Shown here: piece by piece, positions 56,214 to 64,000 of the stretch | Numbering within the stretch: position 1 is the stretch's first letter | Layout of the letters: each line of letters starts with the position of its first letter | NCBI GenBank assembly: GCA_026400835.1 | Contig: JAPLOA010000080.1 | Span: forward strand, 62,001-126,000 | Length of the DNA stretch: 64,000 bases | Reading direction: 5' to 3' | From: Planctomycetales bacterium | GTDB taxonomy: Bacteria; Planctomycetota; Planctomycetia; Planctomycetales; Planctomycetaceae | The notes under the pieces: generated by a model | Databases searched by the model: none | Told to the model about the DNA's origin: nothing | The model's input: the letters and a program-made list of their open reading frames with translations, nothing else | Program-made: the position numbers and the translations under genes

Positions 56214-56343
56214 GCCGCTTTGTTATCGAATCACTGTAGTCGCACAATCACTGGTAGTTCTCCTCGTTCTGTCATCTGTTGACTGCAACCTGTTACTCTA
56301 CGATCCGCAAACACTCCTTTTGACGCCTCAAGCCTTTAAACCG

Positions 56344-57225
56344 ATGCGACTTTCTCAACTGTTTCAAGACCAGAAATTTGTCATGTCGATTGAGATCTTC
56401 CCTCCGAAGACGGCGGAAGGTGATGCGGCACTGAAGAAAAATCTTCAGACACTGATCGAGTACGATCCGGCATTTGTGTCATGCACCTATGGAGCTGGCG
56501 GGTCCACTCAGGATCGAACTGAATTCTGGTGTCATGAGATTCAGCAGACATTTCACCGAACAGCAATGGCTCATTTCACATGTGTTGGAGCGACACGTGA
56601 GGAACTGAAAGATTGGTTGGATAAAGCAGCAGCCTCCGGCATTTGTAACATCATGGCTCTGCGAGGAGACCCGCCTGTCGGTCAGGAAGCGTTTAAGGCC
56701 GTTGAAGGTGGCCTTAAGAATGCGAATCAGCTTGTAGAATTGATCCGCGAGACTCACCCGGAAATGGGGATTGGTGTTGCCGGGTATCCCGAAAAGCACA
56801 TAGAAGCCTCTGATCTGGAAGCCGACCTGCTGAACCTGAAACGCAAGGTCGATGCTGGTGCTGACGCCGTCTTCACACAGCTATTCTTTGTCAACGATAA
56901 TTTCTTCACCTTCCGCGATCGATGTAACAAGCTTGGAATTCAGATCCCGATTGTGCCTGGTATCATGCCAATCACGGACTTCGCACGGATCAAGCGAATC
57001 ACATCTATGTGTGGAACTGTGTTCCCGGCAGATCTGGCGGCAAAGCTTGAAGCTGTCCAGGATGATGCCTCAGCTCAGTTCGAAATTGGCGTGGAACACG
57101 CAATTCAGCAATGCAGGCAACTCATTGCTGAAGGCATTCCCGGCATTCATTTTTACGCGTTGAATAAGTCTGATGCGTGCCAAAGAATTCTGGATGCTCT
57201 TCAGTTTCCAGTCTCGAGGCGATAG
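56344..57225 (+). CDS. metF: 5,10-methylenetetrahydrofolate reductase
   Basis: A 293-residue FAD-dependent TIM barrel making 5-methyltetrahydrofolate. [13 protein letters not shown] carries the catalytic Glu; [37 protein letters not shown] and [11 protein letters not shown] follow. I start it at ATG 56344 ([23 protein letters not shown]); TTG 56320 adds eight residues. Along with metK it serves the methionine cycle. No B12 or SAM riboswitch was recognised in the 130-base leader. Confidence 0.95.
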   Translation: MRLSQLFQDQKFVMSIEIFPPKTAEGDAALKKNLQTLIEYDPAFVSCTYGAGGSTQDRTEFWCHEIQQTFHRTAMAHFTCVGATREELKDWLDKAAASGICNIMALRGDPPVGQEAFKAVEGGLKNANQLVELIRETHPEMGIGVAGYPEKHIEASDLEADLLNLKRKVDAGADAVFTQLFFVNDNFFTFRDRCNKLGIQIPIVPGIMPITDFARIKRITSMCGTVFPADLAAKLEAVQDDASAQFEIGVEHAIQQCRQLIAEGIPGIHFYALNKSDACQRILDALQFPVSRR

Positions 57226-57394
57226 ACTTTCTCACAGTGTTGATTTATGCCTGGAAGGAAGTATTCTGAAGGTTTTCGCTTTCGGCGATAGTGAATGAGA
57301 AGTCTGGTAACCAATAGATGGTTCTCTGGCCATTTGCCAAACGGGTGCGAGAGTAATGATCGTTTGATTATCTTGATAAGGGCAGGAGGCTCAG

Positions 57395-58372
57395 ATGAAT
57401 TCGCTCGATCAACTCAAGCGGCATACCATCATTGTTGCGGACACGGGTGACATTGATTCCATTGCTCGCAACAAGCCGCAGGATGCAACGACAAATCCGT
57501 CACTAATCGCGAAAGCGGCTCAGATGCCGCAATACGCGGATCTGGTCAGGGAAGCAATTGCCACCGGCCGTCATGACATTGAGGGAAAATCAGGCCAAAC
57601 AGAACTCCATTTGCTGAATGCGATTCTTGACCGCCTGTCGGTAATTTTTGGCCTTCGAATCCTACGAATCGTTCCCGGGCGAGTCTCAGTCGAAGTCGAT
57701 GCGCGGCTGAGTTTCGATGAACATGCAACGGTTGAGAAAGGGCGACACCTTATCAGCCTCTTCGAAGAACAGGGCATTCCGAAAGAACGGATCCTGATCA
57801 AGATCGCCAGCACATGGGAAGGCATTCGCGCGGCCGAGCGACTTGAGCAAGAAGGCATTCATTGCAACCTGACTCTACTGTTTGGCTTTGGCCAGGCGAT
57901 TGCCTGCGCCGACGCAGGCGTTACGTTGATCAGCCCCTTTGTCGGCCGCATCCTCGACTGGTTCAAGAAAGCCAAAGGAGTCAGCAGTTACTCGACGGAA
58001 GACGATCCCGGTGTGCGTTCCGTTCATCGAATCTTCAACTACTACAAACGACACGGTTATAGAACTCAAGTCATGGGAGCCAGTTTTCGATCGGCTGAGC
58101 AGGTCACCGCACTTTGTGGCTGTGATCTGCTGACTGTGGCGCCAGCTTTGCTGACGGAACTTTCCAGTTCTGAAGCAGAGGTTCCAAAACAACTGGACGC
58201 GGACGAAGCCAGAGCCATGAATATCGAACGCCTCGAGATCGATGAGCGTTCTTTTCGCTGGATGCTGAATCAGGATGCAATGGCCACAGAAAAGCTTGCT
58301 GAAGGCGTGCGAGGATTTGCAGACGATCTGGAATCCCTGAGCCGTTATATGGCAAAGCTGTTGAACTCATAG
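57395..58372 (+). CDS. tal: Transaldolase
   Basis: A 325-residue transaldolase of the pentose phosphate pathway (moves a dihydroxyacetone unit between sugar phosphates). Marks are the Asp/Asn-rich start TIIVADTGDIDSIARNKPQDATTNPSL, the Schiff-base Lys in ERILIKIASTWEGIRAAE and the GASFR strand near residue 230. Length and order fit the classical TalB subclass. GGAGG lies seven bases before ATG 57395. It is monocistronic. Confidence 0.96.
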   Translation: MNSLDQLKRHTIIVADTGDIDSIARNKPQDATTNPSLIAKAAQMPQYADLVREAIATGRHDIEGKSGQTELHLLNAILDRLSVIFGLRILRIVPGRVSVEVDARLSFDEHATVEKGRHLISLFEEQGIPKERILIKIASTWEGIRAAERLEQEGIHCNLTLLFGFGQAIACADAGVTLISPFVGRILDWFKKAKGVSSYSTEDDPGVRSVHRIFNYYKRHGYRTQVMGASFRSAEQVTALCGCDLLTVAPALLTELSSSEAEVPKQLDADEARAMNIERLEIDERSFRWMLNQDAMATEKLAEGVRGFADDLESLSRYMAKLLNS

Positions 58373-58519
58373 CCCTGTTTTATGCCCGCAGCAAAAAAAT
58401 TTGTTCGGAACAACAGGCAGTCATGTAAACTGCGAACCCCATGACACGCTATCGCAAGAAGCCCCCACAAGACCACCAACTTCAATAGATTATTCATAGT
58501 TCCCCGGAGTGAACTGAAG

Positions 58520-59158
58520 ATGTCCATCGGACAGACAGTACTGCAGCAGCTTGCCTGGCGTTATGCCACAAAAGTTTTTGATGCAACAAGAAAGATTTCT
58601 GCCGACGATTGGAAAACGCTGGAGACGGCGATGATCCACGCTCCCAGCAGTTTTGGACTTCAGCCATGGAAATTCGTAGTCGTGACGACACAGTCGGTCA
58701 AGGATCGACTCCCCGAGGCAGCCTGGGGCCAGAGTCAGCCGCGAGACTGTTCGCACTTTGTGGTTATTGCCGCCCTGAAAACGACTGATCCTGACTACGT
58801 CCAAAAGTTTATTGACACCAGCGCCACCGTTCAGGGCGTGCCTGTCTCGGAGTTGGACGGATACAAACAGGCGATCCTCGGAAAGACAACCGGGATGAAG
58901 AACGGTCACCTCGAATGGAACTCCAGGCAGTGTTACATCGCTCTGGGATTTCTCCTCGAAACCGCCGCGATGATGGGCATAGATGCATGCCCGATGGAAG
59001 GAATCGTTCGAGATAAAGTCGATGAACTGCTCGGACTTAGCGGTGGGGAATACACATCAACTGTCGCGTGTGCACTTGGCTATCGCTCAAACCAGGACAA
59101 GTATGCAGCGGCTCGCAAAGTCCGCTATTCTTCATCGGACGTGGTTCAGTATATTTAG
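58520..59158 (+). CDS. NAD(P)H-dependent nitroreductase-family oxidoreductase
   Basis: A 212-residue FMN protein of the NfsB/NfnB-type nitroreductase family: WRYATKVFDATRKISADDWKTLETAMIHAPSSFGLQPWKFVVV holds the FMN-contacting Arg and Ser/Ser region, and ACPMEGI and VACALGYRS complete the pocket. It reduces nitroaromatics or quinones with NAD(P)H; the natural substrate is not known. GGAG lies 15 bases upstream of ATG 58520. Confidence 0.92.
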   Translation: MSIGQTVLQQLAWRYATKVFDATRKISADDWKTLETAMIHAPSSFGLQPWKFVVVTTQSVKDRLPEAAWGQSQPRDCSHFVVIAALKTTDPDYVQKFIDTSATVQGVPVSELDGYKQAILGKTTGMKNGHLEWNSRQCYIALGFLLETAAMMGIDACPMEGIVRDKVDELLGLSGGEYTSTVACALGYRSNQDKYAAARKVRYSSSDVVQYI

Positions 59159-59320
59159 AATCCAGCCCCTCTTCCGGAACACGTGGTTCCAGTGACGTCG
59201 GGGAATCAGGATTCGAAGTAAAAACAATTTCGAAATGATGGTCTTTCACATGGCGAATCCGAATGTCTGACAAATGGACATTTGAATCAGCCGTATCTTC
59301 TAGTTTAAGGAACTCGTTTT

Positions 59321-60682
59321 ATGGCAAATCGCTTTTGGATAAAGGCGGCCTTACTCTTCACATTTGCGGCAGCCATCAGTGGTTCGCCAATTCCGGCGTT
59401 GTTACTCGCAGCAGATGAAGAAAAGAAGGAATCTGAAGAAGAAACTGACGGACCAATGCTGACCATCGGGTCGAAGGCTCCTTCGATTGATGTTGAACAC
59501 TGGATCAGCGATGGCAATGGAAAGTTCAAGCCTGTAACAGAATTTGAAGACGACAAAGTCTATGTAGTCGAATTTTGGGCCACGTGGTGCGGTCCCTGTA
59601 TTGCCAGCATGCCGCATCTCGCAGAAACTCAAAATAAGTTCCTCGGCAAGGGCGTGCAGATCATCAGCATCAGCGACGAAGATCTGGAAACTGTCAACGA
59701 GTTTCTGGAGCGTCCTGTGCGAGGCGCGAAAAAGTCAGCCGTAGACGCAACAGAGGATGACAAGAAAGAAGAAGCACCGAAGAAGAAGTCCGAAGCCGTT
59801 ACGTATGGTGAACTCACGAGCGCCTACTGTCTGACGACTGACCCGGATGGATCTGTAAAGACAGACTATATGGAAGCTGCGGGGCAGAACGGCATTCCAA
59901 CCAGCTTCATTGTTGGCAGGACTGGACTGATTGAATGGATCGGCCATCCAATGTCCATGGACGAGCCTCTGGCAGAAGTTGTTGCGGGCAAGTGGGATCG
60001 AGAAGCCTTTCTGGAGGAGTTTCGCAAAGAACAGGAACGCGACCTGTTGATGGCAAAACTCAGCCAGAAAATGCGCAAAGGCGATACGGAAGGCGCTCTC
60101 ACTTTGCTTGATGATGCGATTGCAAATGCAGAAGGTGACGAGGAAACCGTCTCGGCTTATCAGCAGCTGAAGTTCCGCGTGAAGGTTTCTTCTGCAGCAA
60201 CAAAAATCCAGGGCGATGAAGTCGAAGAGGGGCTGGCAGAACTTGATGAAATCAGCAAAGACGCGACTGACGAGGAAAAGGCCCAGATCAGCATGCTGCG
60301 AGTCAGCTTGCTGCTCAATAAAGGTCTTCATGAAGATGTTGTTAAGACGGTCACGGCAATGATTGAAGCAGAGATGCCGGATTCTTCAATGCTGAATCAG
60401 CTGTCGTGGCAGATCTACGAAGCTGCGGTGGAGGATAAAGAATTTCCTAAGGAAGTCGTCGCAGCAGCCACAACGGCCGCTGAAAAAGCCGTTGAGAGCG
60501 ACCCGGAAAACGGAACGATTCTTGACACTCTGGCCCATCTGCTGCATCTACAGGGTGATCTGGATCGGGCCATTGAACTTCAGACAAAGGCTGTTGACAA
60601 TGCTGGCGATGCACCGGAAAGTGCGGTCGAGGAAATGTCAGCATTTCTGAAGAAGCTTAAGAAGGAGAAAGCAGCTCAGTAA
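59321..60682 (+). CDS. TlpA-like thioredoxin-fold protein with a C-terminal TPR region
   Basis: A 453-residue exported protein. A signal peptide (residues 1-30) and a short acidic stretch precede a thioredoxin-like domain with the redox motif WCGPC in VVEFWATWCGPCIASMPHLAE. The fold is interrupted after SISDEDLETVNEFL by a charged insert (DATEDDKKEEAPKKKSE), then resumes at GIPTSFIVGRTGLIEWIG. Residues about 235-453 form TPR-like helices. It probably acts in disulfide exchange or cytochrome maturation outside the inner membrane. AAGGA precedes ATG 59321. A terminator follows. Confidence 0.88.
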   Translation: MANRFWIKAALLFTFAAAISGSPIPALLLAADEEKKESEEETDGPMLTIGSKAPSIDVEHWISDGNGKFKPVTEFEDDKVYVVEFWATWCGPCIASMPHLAETQNKFLGKGVQIISISDEDLETVNEFLERPVRGAKKSAVDATEDDKKEEAPKKKSEAVTYGELTSAYCLTTDPDGSVKTDYMEAAGQNGIPTSFIVGRTGLIEWIGHPMSMDEPLAEVVAGKWDREAFLEEFRKEQERDLLMAKLSQKMRKGDTEGALTLLDDAIANAEGDEETVSAYQQLKFRVKVSSAATKIQGDEVEEGLAELDEISKDATDEEKAQISMLRVSLLLNKGLHEDVVKTVTAMIEAEMPDSSMLNQLSWQIYEAAVEDKEFPKEVVAAATTAAEKAVESDPENGTILDTLAHLLHLQGDLDRAIELQTKAVDNAGDAPESAVEEMSAFLKKLKKEKAAQ

Positions 60683-60714
60683 CTGACTGAGGTTGCTCAT
60701 TAGAACAGGCGACA

Positions 60715-60751
60715 AACAGCCCCCGAGACGTCAAACTCTGCGGGGGCTGTT
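60715..60751 (+). terminator. Terminator after the thioredoxin gene
   Basis: AACAGCCCCCG (60715-60725) and CGGGGGCTGTT (60741-60751) make a perfect 11-bp GC-rich stem. The following sequence is only moderately T-rich (GCCTTCAAT), so termination may be partial. Confidence 0.7.
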
Positions 60752-60809
60752 GCCTTCAATAAGTTCATTCTACCCAAAATCCGGTTGAGATTGTCGCGGA
60801 GGCCAATTC

Positions 60810-62306
60810 ATGTCCAGTCAGGACCTGCCGGATTCATCAGAACAGCCGGCCACAGACCTCAGCAATCTTCAGATTGGAGAGTTTCTTCTGCTGCGACGCC
60901 TGGGAAGTGGCGGCATGGCTGACGTGTATCTGGCCGAACAGAAATCTCTCGGTCGACAGGTTGCCGTCAAAGTCCTGAAGAATTCCGTCTCCGGCAGCAC
61001 CGAGGTCCTTCTGAAACGCTTTGAACAGGAAGCTCGAGCGGCAGGCGGCCTTAGTCATCCAAATCTCGTGCAGATTATTACGACCGGTCGCGAAGGTAAC
61101 ATCAGCTATATCGTACAGGAGTACGTCCCAGGCCTGAATCTGGCCCAGTGGATGAAAAAACACGGCTATCCGGATTATGGCACCGGGCTCAAATGGATGC
61201 AGCAGATCGCTTCCGCATTAAGAGCAGCTTCCGAGGCGGGCATCGTTCATCGAGACGTCAAACCCGAGAATATCATGGTCACAAGATCCGGAGTGGCAAA
61301 GGTCACGGACTTCGGACTTGCTCAACTGAATCAACCCTCAAGCCCGCGGATGAATCTGACACAGGTAGGCACGACCATGGGAACACCATGGTATATGAGC
61401 CCGGAACAAATCCAGGGCGAAAAACTGGACTACCGAAGTGATCAGTATTCACTCGGAGTCACTTGCTACCACATGTTCGCGGGGCAGCCACCGTTTCCAG
61501 GCAAGAATGCAGTGACGGTGGCGGTTCAACACCTGAAGGAAGAGCCAAAGTCACTGCGATCACTACGAGCCGATCTCCCGATCGAGATCTGCCAGGTGAT
61601 CCATCAGATGATGAAGAAAAAGCCTGTCGAAAGATTTCAGTCTCCCGACGAACTGGAAGCGGCCCTTCAGAAACTGGATTCCATCCCGGTCAATACTCGA
61701 CTCTTGAGCGAATCCAATTTTTTGACCCGGTTACTGCAATCAATTCCCGACCTGCGAAAGCTGGGATTGGCCACGTGTGCTCTCCTCGCCATTTCTTTTG
61801 TCGCGGGACGCCGCGTGGAACGGCCGATCACGATTCCAAAATCAGATAAGTCTTCAGAAGAAACTGTTCCCACAGAATCGTCGGCAATCCGCCAGTATGC
61901 CGTTGCCATGTTGCAGCCCCATCGGAGTGCAGCCTGGGAAGCGGTCATTGCAAATTTCCCGGATACCCCGGAAGCAGATCTTGCCGAGTTGCGGCTGGGT
62001 CTGACACTGATGTCCGGTCTCGTACCTGACAATGAAGCCGCATTGAAAGTGTTTACTGAAGTTCGGGACAAAAGTAGTCTGATTCCGGAGAAGCAATATC
62101 TCGTACTTCTGGGAATGCTGGGCCGCGCTTACGCATTAAAGGAACTGGAACGCAGTGAAGACTATGCCGCTGCGGTCACTGAGATTCGTGACACGCTTCC
62201 GCGTAATCAGCAGACGTTTGAACTCGATGAAAGCAAACTTGAGCTGGATCTCGATCGTGCGCCCGAAGAACTTCGACGGTTCTGCCATCGCATTCTGGAC
62301 GAATAG
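60810..62306 (+). CDS. Membrane-anchored Ser/Thr protein kinase
   Basis: A 498-residue eukaryotic-type kinase. The catalytic domain (about 25-295) has the Gly-rich loop LGSGGMADVYLAE, Lys in VAVKVL, Glu in EQEARAAGGL, HRDVKPEN, DFG and SPEQ (APE position). One helix (LGLATCALLAISFVAG, about 310-326) anchors it, and the outer part of about 170 residues has TPR-like helices. Such kinases are abundant in planctomycetes. GGAGG lies six bases before ATG 60810. It precedes the enolase-superfamily gene by five bases, so they are likely cotranscribed. Confidence 0.95.
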   Translation: MSSQDLPDSSEQPATDLSNLQIGEFLLLRRLGSGGMADVYLAEQKSLGRQVAVKVLKNSVSGSTEVLLKRFEQEARAAGGLSHPNLVQIITTGREGNISYIVQEYVPGLNLAQWMKKHGYPDYGTGLKWMQQIASALRAASEAGIVHRDVKPENIMVTRSGVAKVTDFGLAQLNQPSSPRMNLTQVGTTMGTPWYMSPEQIQGEKLDYRSDQYSLGVTCYHMFAGQPPFPGKNAVTVAVQHLKEEPKSLRSLRADLPIEICQVIHQMMKKKPVERFQSPDELEAALQKLDSIPVNTRLLSESNFLTRLLQSIPDLRKLGLATCALLAISFVAGRRVERPITIPKSDKSSEETVPTESSAIRQYAVAMLQPHRSAAWEAVIANFPDTPEADLAELRLGLTLMSGLVPDNEAALKVFTEVRDKSSLIPEKQYLVLLGMLGRAYALKELERSEDYAAAVTEIRDTLPRNQQTFELDESKLELDLDRAPEELRRFCHRILDE

Positions 62307-62311
62307 ACCTG

Positions 62312-63514
62312 ATGCATATTCATCGGATTACAGCTTTCCAGGTTCCCATTGCACTTCGGAAGCCAGTACGTCACGCGTCTCACGAACGCTTTGCCAACGA
62401 CACGCTGATTATTCGCTGCGTGATGAATGATGGCAGCGTCGGCTGGGGAGAAGGGCTGCCTCGTACTTATGTCACCGGCGAATCCATTGAATCCGCATGG
62501 CGGCATCTCGAAGCCACGGACTTCAGTCCATTCCGTGAACAGCAGTTTTCCGATACAGGACAACTAGCGGTAGCCATCGATCAGTTCAAACTCGCTGATG
62601 TAGAACCCGACCACGGAATTCGTATCCGCGAATGTTTCGGGAACTCAGTTCGCTGTGCTCTTGAGCTGGCAATTCTGGACGCAGCCTGTCGTGTCGAGAA
62701 CTGCTCAATCGGGCAATTGATCGCGAAGCTTCCCGGGACGGATGGAATTCTCACTGCTCGCGATGACGTGTTCTACAGCGGTGCAATCACCTCGATGTCG
62801 TCCGGCAAACAGATCGTTTCCGCACTGAAGATGCGGCTCTTTGCATTCCGCACGGTTAAAGTGAAAGTCGGCGCGGCCGGTATTGATGACGAAGCCTGCC
62901 TGCGACGAGTCCGACGGATCGTTGGGCCAAACGTTGACCTTCGACTGGATGCCAATGAATCCTGGCGGTGCGAAGATGTTTGTCTAAAAATGCAGCCTCT
63001 TCTGAAGTACAACGTGACCAGTCTTGAGCAACCGGTACCCCATTCTGATGTCGCCGGACTCCGACAAGTACGCTCGGAGCTGAACCTGCCCGTCATGCTC
63101 GATGAATCACTTTGTTGTCGCGAGGATGCAGAACGAGCGATCGCTGGCGGCTGGTGTGATCTGTTCAATATTCGCCTTTCCAAATGTGGCGGCCTTTTAA
63201 GATCAGTTCGATTAGCAGCAATCGCCCGGCAACAGGGTCTTGGCTTTCAACTGGGATGCCAGGTTGGAGAGACGGGCATTCTTTCTGCAGCTGGCCGGCA
63301 CTTCGCCTGCAACGTTGATAATCTTCGGTATCTGGAGGGCAGTTTCGATCGTTTTCTGGTACGCGATGCTCTGACTGAACAGGATCTGACATTTCAATAC
63401 GGCGGACGAGGCAAACGATTAGCGGGCCCTGGTTTGGGGGTTGATATCAACGAATGTCGAGTACGCCAATTGGCGGTACGAACCTCCGAACTGATTACTC
63501 CGCAGTCGCGTTAA
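62312..63514 (+). CDS. Mandelate racemase/muconate-lactonizing (enolase superfamily) enzyme
   Basis: A 400-residue TIM-barrel enzyme. The superfamily acid-base and metal residues are in place: K183-V-K185 (TVKVKVG), D213 (RLDANESW), E239 (SLEQPVPH), D264 (MLDESLC) and K291 (RLSKCGG). These suit muconate cycloisomerase, o-succinylbenzoate synthase or dipeptide epimerase activity; the family position does not decide between them. It overlaps by four bases with the convergent propeller gene (stops share TTAA at 63511-63514). It starts five bases after the kinase stop. Confidence 0.9.
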   Translation: MHIHRITAFQVPIALRKPVRHASHERFANDTLIIRCVMNDGSVGWGEGLPRTYVTGESIESAWRHLEATDFSPFREQQFSDTGQLAVAIDQFKLADVEPDHGIRIRECFGNSVRCALELAILDAACRVENCSIGQLIAKLPGTDGILTARDDVFYSGAITSMSSGKQIVSALKMRLFAFRTVKVKVGAAGIDDEACLRRVRRIVGPNVDLRLDANESWRCEDVCLKMQPLLKYNVTSLEQPVPHSDVAGLRQVRSELNLPVMLDESLCCREDAERAIAGGWCDLFNIRLSKCGGLLRSVRLAAIARQQGLGFQLGCQVGETGILSAAGRHFACNVDNLRYLEGSFDRFLVRDALTEQDLTFQYGGRGKRLAGPGLGVDINECRVRQLAVRTSELITPQSR

Positions 63515-64000
63515 TCGCCAATGCAATAGAGCCGAGTAAATGTCCGAAGAAACAAGTGCCCCTCTGCTGCAGACGGCGATGCTCTCATTCCCTCGCTCAG
63601 ATGATTCTTCGAAATCAGCTTGAAGGAATCAGTGGCTTCCACAACGTAGCAATCACCTTCCTCGTTGCAGAAGTAGATCCGACCATTACCGGCAATTGGT
63701 GATGCAGTAAATGTTCCTTCAATGCGGTCTTTCCAGATTTCTTCACCGGTCTTCACGTTCACGCAATTCACGACACCGTTATTCAGAACACTGAAGATGC
63801 GATCCCCGATCAGAATTGGAGCACTCAGGTCGGAGTTACCCTTATCGCGATTCCAAACGACGTGAGATACGGAAACATCGCCCCGCGTGGTATCGTCAAG
63901 TCGCACACTCAAAAGATTCGACCCTCGGGAACCCGTGTTGAGGATCGTGTGGCCCTCAAAGAACATCGGAGGAGATGACGCATTGAAGTCGTCATGACGG
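63511..64000 (-). CDS. PQQ-type beta-propeller protein, C-terminal part (runs off the window)
   Basis: The visible 163 residues are the C-terminal end of a beta-propeller. Repeats carry the pattern of BamB-like PQQ-binding propellers: NCVNVKTGEEIWKDRI, GRIYFCNEEGDCYVVEA and GHLFLRTFTRLYCIGD. The frame stays open through the window edge (RHDDFNASSPP before MFFEGH), so the start is outside. Such proteins are abundant in planctomycetes, and the function of this one cannot be told. Its stop overlaps the convergent enolase-superfamily gene. Confidence 0.85.
   Translation of the reverse strand, partial: RHDDFNASSPPMFFEGHTILNTGSRGSNLLSVRLDDTTRGDVSVSHVVWNRDKGNSDLSAPILIGDRIFSVLNNGVVNCVNVKTGEEIWKDRIEGTFTASPIAGNGRIYFCNEEGDCYVVEATDSFKLISKNHLSEGMRASPSAAEGHLFLRTFTRLYCIGD

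Noticed and set aside
57325-57345. TGGCCATTTGCC resembling sigma-54 upstream of the transaldolase gene
   Set aside because: Spacing between GG and GC is far too short for a -24/-12 promoter.

Overview
The window is a chromosomal segment of a bacterium that is most likely a planctomycete. The signs are large secreted or membrane-anchored proteins with long charged linkers, a compact exosortase locus, a lone secretin, a DUF454 protein, a BatA/VWA-type membrane protein, a giant ResB-CcsA fusion, a split HINT-toxin remnant, a Ser/Thr kinase and many proteins unique to the group. The gene order is loose, with short operons and many monocistronic units. I do not assign a species. No rRNA, tRNA, CRISPR array, prophage or complete insertion sequence was seen.

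Layout. 0-7 kb: a secreted CPFC-motif protein, an EEP nuclease/SMP-30 fusion, an alpha/beta hydrolase, a ychF-thermonuclease pair read leftwards, and a small TPR protein. 7-13 kb: a secretin-domain protein, a small charged protein, DUF454, and a BatA/VWA protein. 13.6-18.7 kb: an exosortase operon (exosortase, EpsI-like protein with a Tat-like leader, giant TPR protein, polyprenol-phosphate type glycosyltransferase). 19-22 kb: metK with a strong terminator, then lnt. 22.4-23.5 kb: a HINT remnant followed by a vapBC-like toxin-antitoxin pair. 23.5-25.6 kb: truD and a YdcF-like gene, leftward. 25.6-26.7 kb: gene-free DNA that holds the most striking signal of the window, a near-perfect sigma-54 promoter followed by about 190 bases of nested hairpins ending in a perfect 13-bp terminator stem. 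26.7-30.5 kb: L,D-transpeptidase, AAA ATPase, sugar isomerase-like protein. 31.0 kb: a complete transcription unit for a 31-residue Lys/Ala-only peptide resembling a histone H1 tail. 31.8-35 kb: a two-component sodium symporter and an ATP-grasp ligase. 35.3-38.6 kb: two adjacent paralogues with a CC-x3-KP motif, and a second CPFC protein. 38.8-45.2 kb: an ECF sigma factor, a candidate anti-sigma with a C-terminal CxxCH, a lipoprotein, and a 1465-residue cytochrome c assembly fusion. 45.3-51.7 kb: class IV aminotransferase, dnaE2, a GarR-like dehydrogenase, dapA. 52-54.5 kb: a double-STAS membrane protein and a short GspE/PilB-type ATPase. 55-64 kb: trpB, metF, transaldolase, nitroreductase, TlpA-like thioredoxin with TPR, Ser/Thr kinase, an enolase-superfamily enzyme and the end of a PQQ-type beta-propeller protein.

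Functional themes. Envelope and export biology recurs (exosortase, Lnt, secretin, L,D-transpeptidase, ATP-grasp ligase, CcsBA), mixed with housekeeping enzymes of one-carbon and methionine metabolism (metK, metF) and amino-acid synthesis (dapA, trpB). The most unusual items are the sigma-54-driven structured RNA candidate at about 26.1 kb, the minimal H1-tail peptide gene at 31.0 kb, the sigma/anti-sigma pair with a possible heme motif just upstream of the cytochrome c assembly gene, and the double-STAS protein next to a secretion ATPase.
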